A DNA stretch of 7,823 nucleotides from Rickettsiales bacterium (GTDB lineage Bacteria; Pseudomonadota; Alphaproteobacteria; Rickettsiales; Anaplasmataceae), in NCBI GenBank assembly GCA_031266615.1, contig JAISAR010000114.1, positions 1 through 7,823 on the forward strand, given 5' to 3'. The notes beneath the pieces were generated by a model. The model ran no database searches. It saw only the letters and a list, made by a program, of their open reading frames with translations, and had not been told where the DNA came from. Of this stretch, positions 5,236 to 7,823 are shown piece after piece (position 1 is the stretch's first letter; every line of letters begins with the position of its first letter). Position numbers and translations under genes: made by a program.

Positions 5236-5922
5236 ATGCATTATAAAAAGTTTTTTTCAGCAACCGCCTTAGTGACGTTGCTAAGTTTATCAAACGCTGC
5301 TTTTTCAGATCCTGTTGGTCCAATAGCTGACGAAGAAACTAGCTACTACATTCGCCTGCAGTACAACGGTGAATTTTTACCTTTTAAAACAAAGATCGAT
5401 AACATTACAGTTAAAAAGAATTCTACTGCTGTTACTGATGTTGATCCTTTCAAGGCTTCTTTTATGGCTGGTGGTGGTGCATTTGGTTACAAAATGGATG
5501 ATATCAGGGTTGATGTTGAAGCGCTTTACTCACAATTAAGTAAAAATGCTGATACAAGCATAACAACTGAACCAGGAGTTGCAGATAATTTATCGGTAAT
5601 GTCAGGGCTAGTTAACGTGTATTATGACGTAGCAATTGAGGATATGCCTATCACTCCATATGTTGGTGTTGGTCTTGGTGCAGCATATCTCAGCAATCCT
5701 TCAGCAGCTGATGGTGTAAAGGATCAAAAGAAATTTGGTTTTGCTTATCAAGCAAAAGCTGGTGTTAGTTATGACGTAACTCCAGAAATCAAACTCTTTG
5801 CTGGAGCTCGTTATTTCGGTTCTTATGGTGCTAAGTTTGATGCAGCAACTAAGGATGATGGTAAAATAAAGGTTCTTTACAGCACTATTGGCGCAGAAGC
5901 TGGATTGATGTTTAACTTCTAG
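5236..5922 (+). CDS. wsp: Wolbachia surface protein, major outer membrane antigen
   Basis: Abundant outer membrane beta-barrel of Wolbachia, related to the OMP-1/P44 surface antigens of Ehrlichia and Anaplasma; it contacts the host and triggers innate signalling. The chosen start is ATG 5236, behind GAGGG, giving the canonical MHYKKFFSATALVTLLSLSN opening. A frame start at 5194 would only add 14 residues without a ribosome site. The product is 228 aa: a 24-residue signal peptide cut after AFS, then DPVGPIADEETSYY. Conserved strands include GGGAFGYKMDDIRVDVE (79-95), SGLVNVYYD (123-131), PITPYVGVG (138-146) and KAGVSYDVTPE (174-184), and it ends in phenylalanine (MFNF), the outer membrane insertion signature. 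Variable loops lie near residues 52-72, 101-119, 152-166 and 198-211. There are no cysteines. The gene is a standard strain-typing locus. Confidence 0.98.
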   Translation: MHYKKFFSATALVTLLSLSNAAFSDPVGPIADEETSYYIRLQYNGEFLPFKTKIDNITVKKNSTAVTDVDPFKASFMAGGGAFGYKMDDIRVDVEALYSQLSKNADTSITTEPGVADNLSVMSGLVNVYYDVAIEDMPITPYVGVGLGAAYLSNPSAADGVKDQKKFGFAYQAKAGVSYDVTPEIKLFAGARYFGSYGAKFDAATKDDGKIKVLYSTIGAEAGLMFNF

Positions 5923-5946
5923 TCCATCTTAGCAACTCTTCTTGTC

Positions 5947-6107
5947 GTCCCAGTTTTGTCATTCAAGTAACTGGTGCTGGGACCTAGAAAAAAGAAATGT
6001 GGATTCCAGTGTTTTTAAGCACTGGAATGACATATGTAGGCTATTTTAGTTTATGGAGTTATATGCTGGCAGCCAGTGCTAAGACATTTTAGGTCCTAGT
6101 TGGCTGC
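5947..6107. repeat. cluster of three inverted repeats between wsp and rpoH
   Basis: Three separate perfect stems follow one another: GTCCCAG 5947-5953 with CTGGGAC 5977-5983; ATTCCAGTG 6003-6011 with CACTGGAAT 6020-6028 (8-base loop); and GCAGCCA 6069-6075 with TGGCTGC 6101-6107. A longer-range pair also exists, TGTCATTC 5957-5964 with GAATGACA 6025-6032. The 'GGATTCCAGTG…CACTGGAATGACA' unit resembles short dispersed palindromes common in Wolbachia intergenic DNA. None is followed directly by a T tract, although TTTTTT occurs 14 bases after the third. Likely repeat-derived, possibly also ending the wsp transcript. Confidence 0.65.
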
Positions 6108-6195
6108 AGAGATATACATACTTTTTTAAATTAAATCTTGAATTTTTGTCAGAAAATCAATATATTATATGCATGGAGTTTTAATTTAAGTTGTT

Positions 6196-7089
6196 ATGCT
6201 AATCCCAACAACAAGTTTATGTATTAACAGTAGCACTAATCTCACGCAGTATATTGCTGAAGTGCGAAAATTTCCTATGCTTTCCCAAGAAGAAGAAGTA
6301 CGGTTAGCAAAAAATTGGCACCAATACAAAGATATTTCTTCCGCTCATAAGTTGATTACCAGTCATTTGAATTTGGTAGTGAAAATTGCAATGAAGTTCA
6401 AAAACTATGGACTGCTGCTTATGGACTTGGTCATGGAAGGGAACATGGGTTTAATGCACGCAGTGAAAAAGTTTAATCCTGATTTAGGGTTTCGCTTTTC
6501 AACTTATGCGGTGTGGTGGATTGAAGCTTCAATAAAAGACTTTATATTGAAATCTTGGTCGTTTGTAAAAATAGGCACAACGCAAGCACAAAGAAAGCTA
6601 TTTTTTAGTTTGCGTAAAATAAAAAAAAGAATTTTACAGTATACAAACAGAGAAGCTTTAACCAATGAAGAAATAAAAGCAATATCCAATGAACTTTCTG
6701 TATCTGAAGGAGATGTTGTACAGATGGGTTACCGTTTAGCTTGTAAGGATCAGTCGCTAAATAAGTGTATAAAGATAGGTGATGACTCTAAAAAGGAGTT
6801 ACAAGATATGATTCCATGTAACTCGGTTAGTCAAGAAATAACTTACCAAAATTATGAAGAGAAAGAATTAAAAGAAACAATTTTAAACAATGCACTGGCA
6901 AACCTTAACGAAAGGTCAAAAGACATCTTTGTCAGTAGATATTTGTCTGAAAACACTCAAACTCTAGATGAGCTTAGTAAAAAATATGGTGTTTCAAGAG
7001 AAAGAATAAGGCAGCTAGCTGAACAAGCGATGAGTAAGGTAAGACAACATATACAATCGGAGAGTTTAAAATTTGGCTTGCATGCGTAG
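6196..7089 (+). CDS. rpoH: RNA polymerase sigma-32 factor (heat shock)
   Basis: Directs core RNA polymerase to heat-shock and chaperone promoters. The 297 residues match RpoH length. Region 1.2/2.1 is seen at 17-70 (LTQYIAEVRKFPMLSQEEEVRLA…HLNLVVKIAMKF), the core-binding segment at 71-100 (MDLVMEGNMGLMHAVKKFNP), and the -10 reading helix at 101-128 (FSTYAVWWIEASIKDFILKS). The sigma-32 signature 'RpoH box' is Q132-R-K-L-F-F-S-L-R140. Region 4.2 is at 256-286 (TLDELSKKYGVSRERIRQLAEQAMSKVRQHI), a helix-turn-helix for the -35 element. The start ATG 6196 keeps all of region 1; only a weak, distant GGAG (6175-6178) precedes it. It is preceded by a repeat-rich spacer and overlapped at its 3' end by the IalB-like gene. 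Confidence 0.95.
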   Translation: MLIPTTSLCINSSTNLTQYIAEVRKFPMLSQEEEVRLAKNWHQYKDISSAHKLITSHLNLVVKIAMKFKNYGLLLMDLVMEGNMGLMHAVKKFNPDLGFRFSTYAVWWIEASIKDFILKSWSFVKIGTTQAQRKLFFSLRKIKKRILQYTNREALTNEEIKAISNELSVSEGDVVQMGYRLACKDQSLNKCIKIGDDSKKELQDMIPCNSVSQEITYQNYEEKELKETILNNALANLNERSKDIFVSRYLSENTQTLDELSKKYGVSRERIRQLAEQAMSKVRQHIQSESLKFGLHA

Positions 7090-7579
7090 GTTTTTTGTAC
7101 TTTTAATATTCTTTTCAGTAGGCGCTCTCGCATCGGTTAGTGATGTGCAATTGAAAGAAAAATATAAAGATTGGCTTGTGTATACTGCATTAGAAGATGG
7201 GGAAAAAGTATGCTACATCGTGTCTTATCCTAAGAAGAAAAGTGAGCATTATACAACTGATCGCAAGCCATATGTAATGGTCAGTTATGTCGATAAAAAA
7301 GCAGACGAGGTCAGCGTTACCTCTGGGTTTCAGTACGATAAGGAGCCTGTAGTTCTTAATGTCGATAAAAAAGTTAAATATACATTGCCCATAATACAGG
7401 GGAGCCTCGCGTGGGCAGAGCACACAAAAACAGACCAAGAACTAATTCTTAAGATGAAGCAAGGATTATCAATGGTGGTCAATGGAAAAGCAAAAGCAGC
7501 AACCGTTGATGACACTTATTCCCTACTTGGTTTTCAAAAAGCGTACCAAAAAATGCACGATTTGTGCCACACAAAATAA
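7082..7579 (+). CDS. IalB-family (invasion-associated locus B) exported protein
   Basis: Secreted or periplasmic protein of the IalB family (COG5342), named after the Bartonella invasion locus; its molecular role is unknown. From ATG 7082 it has 165 residues: a signal peptide MRRFFVLLIFFSVGALA, then the core with KDWLVYT (29-35), CYIVSYPKKK (44-53, C44) and a C-terminal C162 in HDLCHTK. The two cysteines probably form a disulfide. The family pattern 'GDW-x-V…C-x-I-x-Q/S-P' is recognisable in divergent form. ATG 7082 overlaps rpoH by eight bases. A TTG at 7073 would add MAC- and lies a better eight bases after GGAGAG (7059-7064), so the true start is uncertain. Co-transcription with rpoH is very likely. 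Family call from remembered pattern. Confidence 0.72.
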   Translation: MRRFFVLLIFFSVGALASVSDVQLKEKYKDWLVYTALEDGEKVCYIVSYPKKKSEHYTTDRKPYVMVSYVDKKADEVSVTSGFQYDKEPVVLNVDKKVKYTLPIIQGSLAWAEHTKTDQELILKMKQGLSMVVNGKAKAATVDDTYSLLGFQKAYQKMHDLCHTK

Positions 7580-7647
7580 GCTATTTTTGCGTCTATTCTG
7601 CACTAAATCTCTTGCATTATGGTAAGGAATTTTTAGGAGAAATGCAG

Positions 7648-7671
7648 ATGGGCACACTTGAAGTATTGTAA
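7648..7671 (+). other. 7-codon mini-ORF with strong ribosome site
   Basis: AGGAG at 7635-7639 stands eight bases before ATG 7648, which opens only seven codons (MGTLEVL) before TAA 7669-7671. An ATG at 7642 in the same frame would add two codons. This could be a leader peptide, the broken 5' end of a lost gene, or chance. No attenuator hairpin is evident. Confidence 0.2.
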
Positions 7672-7690
7672 TTTAGTTACATAGTAAACG

Positions 7691-7789
7691 ATGTCAATAG
7701 AAACAAAAAAACTACTTGACAAGTTCCTCCAACCCCGTTATCATAAGGTTGAAGCTATTATTTATCTTCAGTCTGTGCAGATTAAATGA
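7691..7789 (+). CDS. possible 32-codon small ORF at the right edge
   Basis: ATG 7691 opens a 32-codon frame (begins MSIETKKLLDKFLQPRYHK, ends QSVQIK) that stops at TGA 7787-7789, overlapping the next ATG (7786) as ATGA, the classic coupled arrangement. The composition looks protein-like and AT-rich at third positions. Against it: no Shine-Dalgarno before ATG 7691, and the same bases contain a near-consensus promoter (7716-7744). It may be a real small gene, the debris of one, or a chance frame. Confidence 0.25.
   Translation: MSIETKKLLDKFLQPRYHKVEAIIYLQSVQIK
7716..7744 (+). promoter_or_regulatory. near-consensus sigma-70 promoter
   Basis: TTGACA (7716-7721) and TATCAT (7739-7744) are separated by exactly 17 bases; eleven of twelve positions match consensus, the best promoter-like site in the window. 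The spacer is unusually C-rich (CCTCC, CCCC) for this AT-rich DNA. The expected start near 7751 leaves about 35 bases before ATG 7786. Confidence 0.6.
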
Positions 7790-7823
7790 GAAAAAAACTT
7801 AGCATATTTGGCGTCTCATGTTT
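7786..7823 (+). CDS. 5' end of an unidentified gene cut by the window edge
   Basis: ATG 7786 opens a frame that stays open to the right edge: MRKKLSIFGVSC and on. The basic start followed by hydrophobic residues could be a signal peptide or the first strand of a nucleotide-binding fold; twelve codons are too few to tell. A near-consensus promoter lies about 40 bases upstream. No good Shine-Dalgarno is visible, so this is tentative. Confidence 0.4.
   Translation, partial: MRKKLSIFGVSC

Noticed and set aside
5947..6107. CRISPR array or insertion sequence behind wsp.
   Set aside because: The repeats are different inverted stems, not regular direct repeats with spacers, and there is no transposase frame.
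6504..6689. 61-codon minus-strand frame inside rpoH, and similar frames at 729-914, 7190-7438 and 7330-7515.
   Set aside because: All lie opposite well-supported genes, lack ribosome sites and have no family resemblance.

Overview
The window is almost certainly Wolbachia chromosome, an obligate intracellular alphaproteobacterium of the order Rickettsiales. It carries an unmistakable wsp gene (Wolbachia surface protein), is strongly AT-rich, and shows single-copy gene content typical of the family: a RatA/Coq10-like tail, DsbA, a CoA-type O-methyltransferase, a glutathione S-transferase, SRP RNA, DnaX, YbaB/EbfC, WSP, sigma-32 and an IalB-like protein. WSP segments such as GEFLPFKTKID look more like supergroup B than wMel, but this is recollection, not an alignment.

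Layout, left to right. Positions 1-256 hold the 3' end of a RatA/Coq10 START-like gene. dsbA (322-1032) follows, convergent with a small conserved-looking gene on the minus strand (1062-1340); a hairpin terminator overlaps the dsbA stop. A perfect 20-bp palindrome lies in the divergent spacer before the O-methyltransferase gene (1573-2223), which meets a minus-strand GST gene (2225-2878) tail to tail with one base between. The spacer between GST and dnaX is not empty: it encodes a compact 4.5S-type signal recognition particle RNA (about 2973-3057) with its own TATAAT box. dnaX (3082-4566) and ybaB/ebfC (4570-4902) are tightly coupled. After a 333-base non-coding stretch come wsp (5236-5922), a spacer full of inverted repeats, then rpoH (6196-7089), overlapped by an IalB-family gene (to 7579). 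The last 240 bases hold a strong consensus-like promoter and probably the first codons of a gene cut off by the window end.

Functional themes are protein export and envelope biogenesis (SRP RNA, periplasmic DsbA, outer membrane WSP, secreted IalB-like protein), the heat-shock sigma factor, and replication (DnaX, EbfC). No phage, insertion sequence, CRISPR, toxin or defence cassette was seen. I found no new multi-gene system. The observations most worth checking are the unannotated-looking SRP RNA, a possible programmed -1 slippage site in dnaX that would make a short gamma-like product, the inverted-repeat cluster behind wsp, and the small-ORF/promoter conflict at the right edge.
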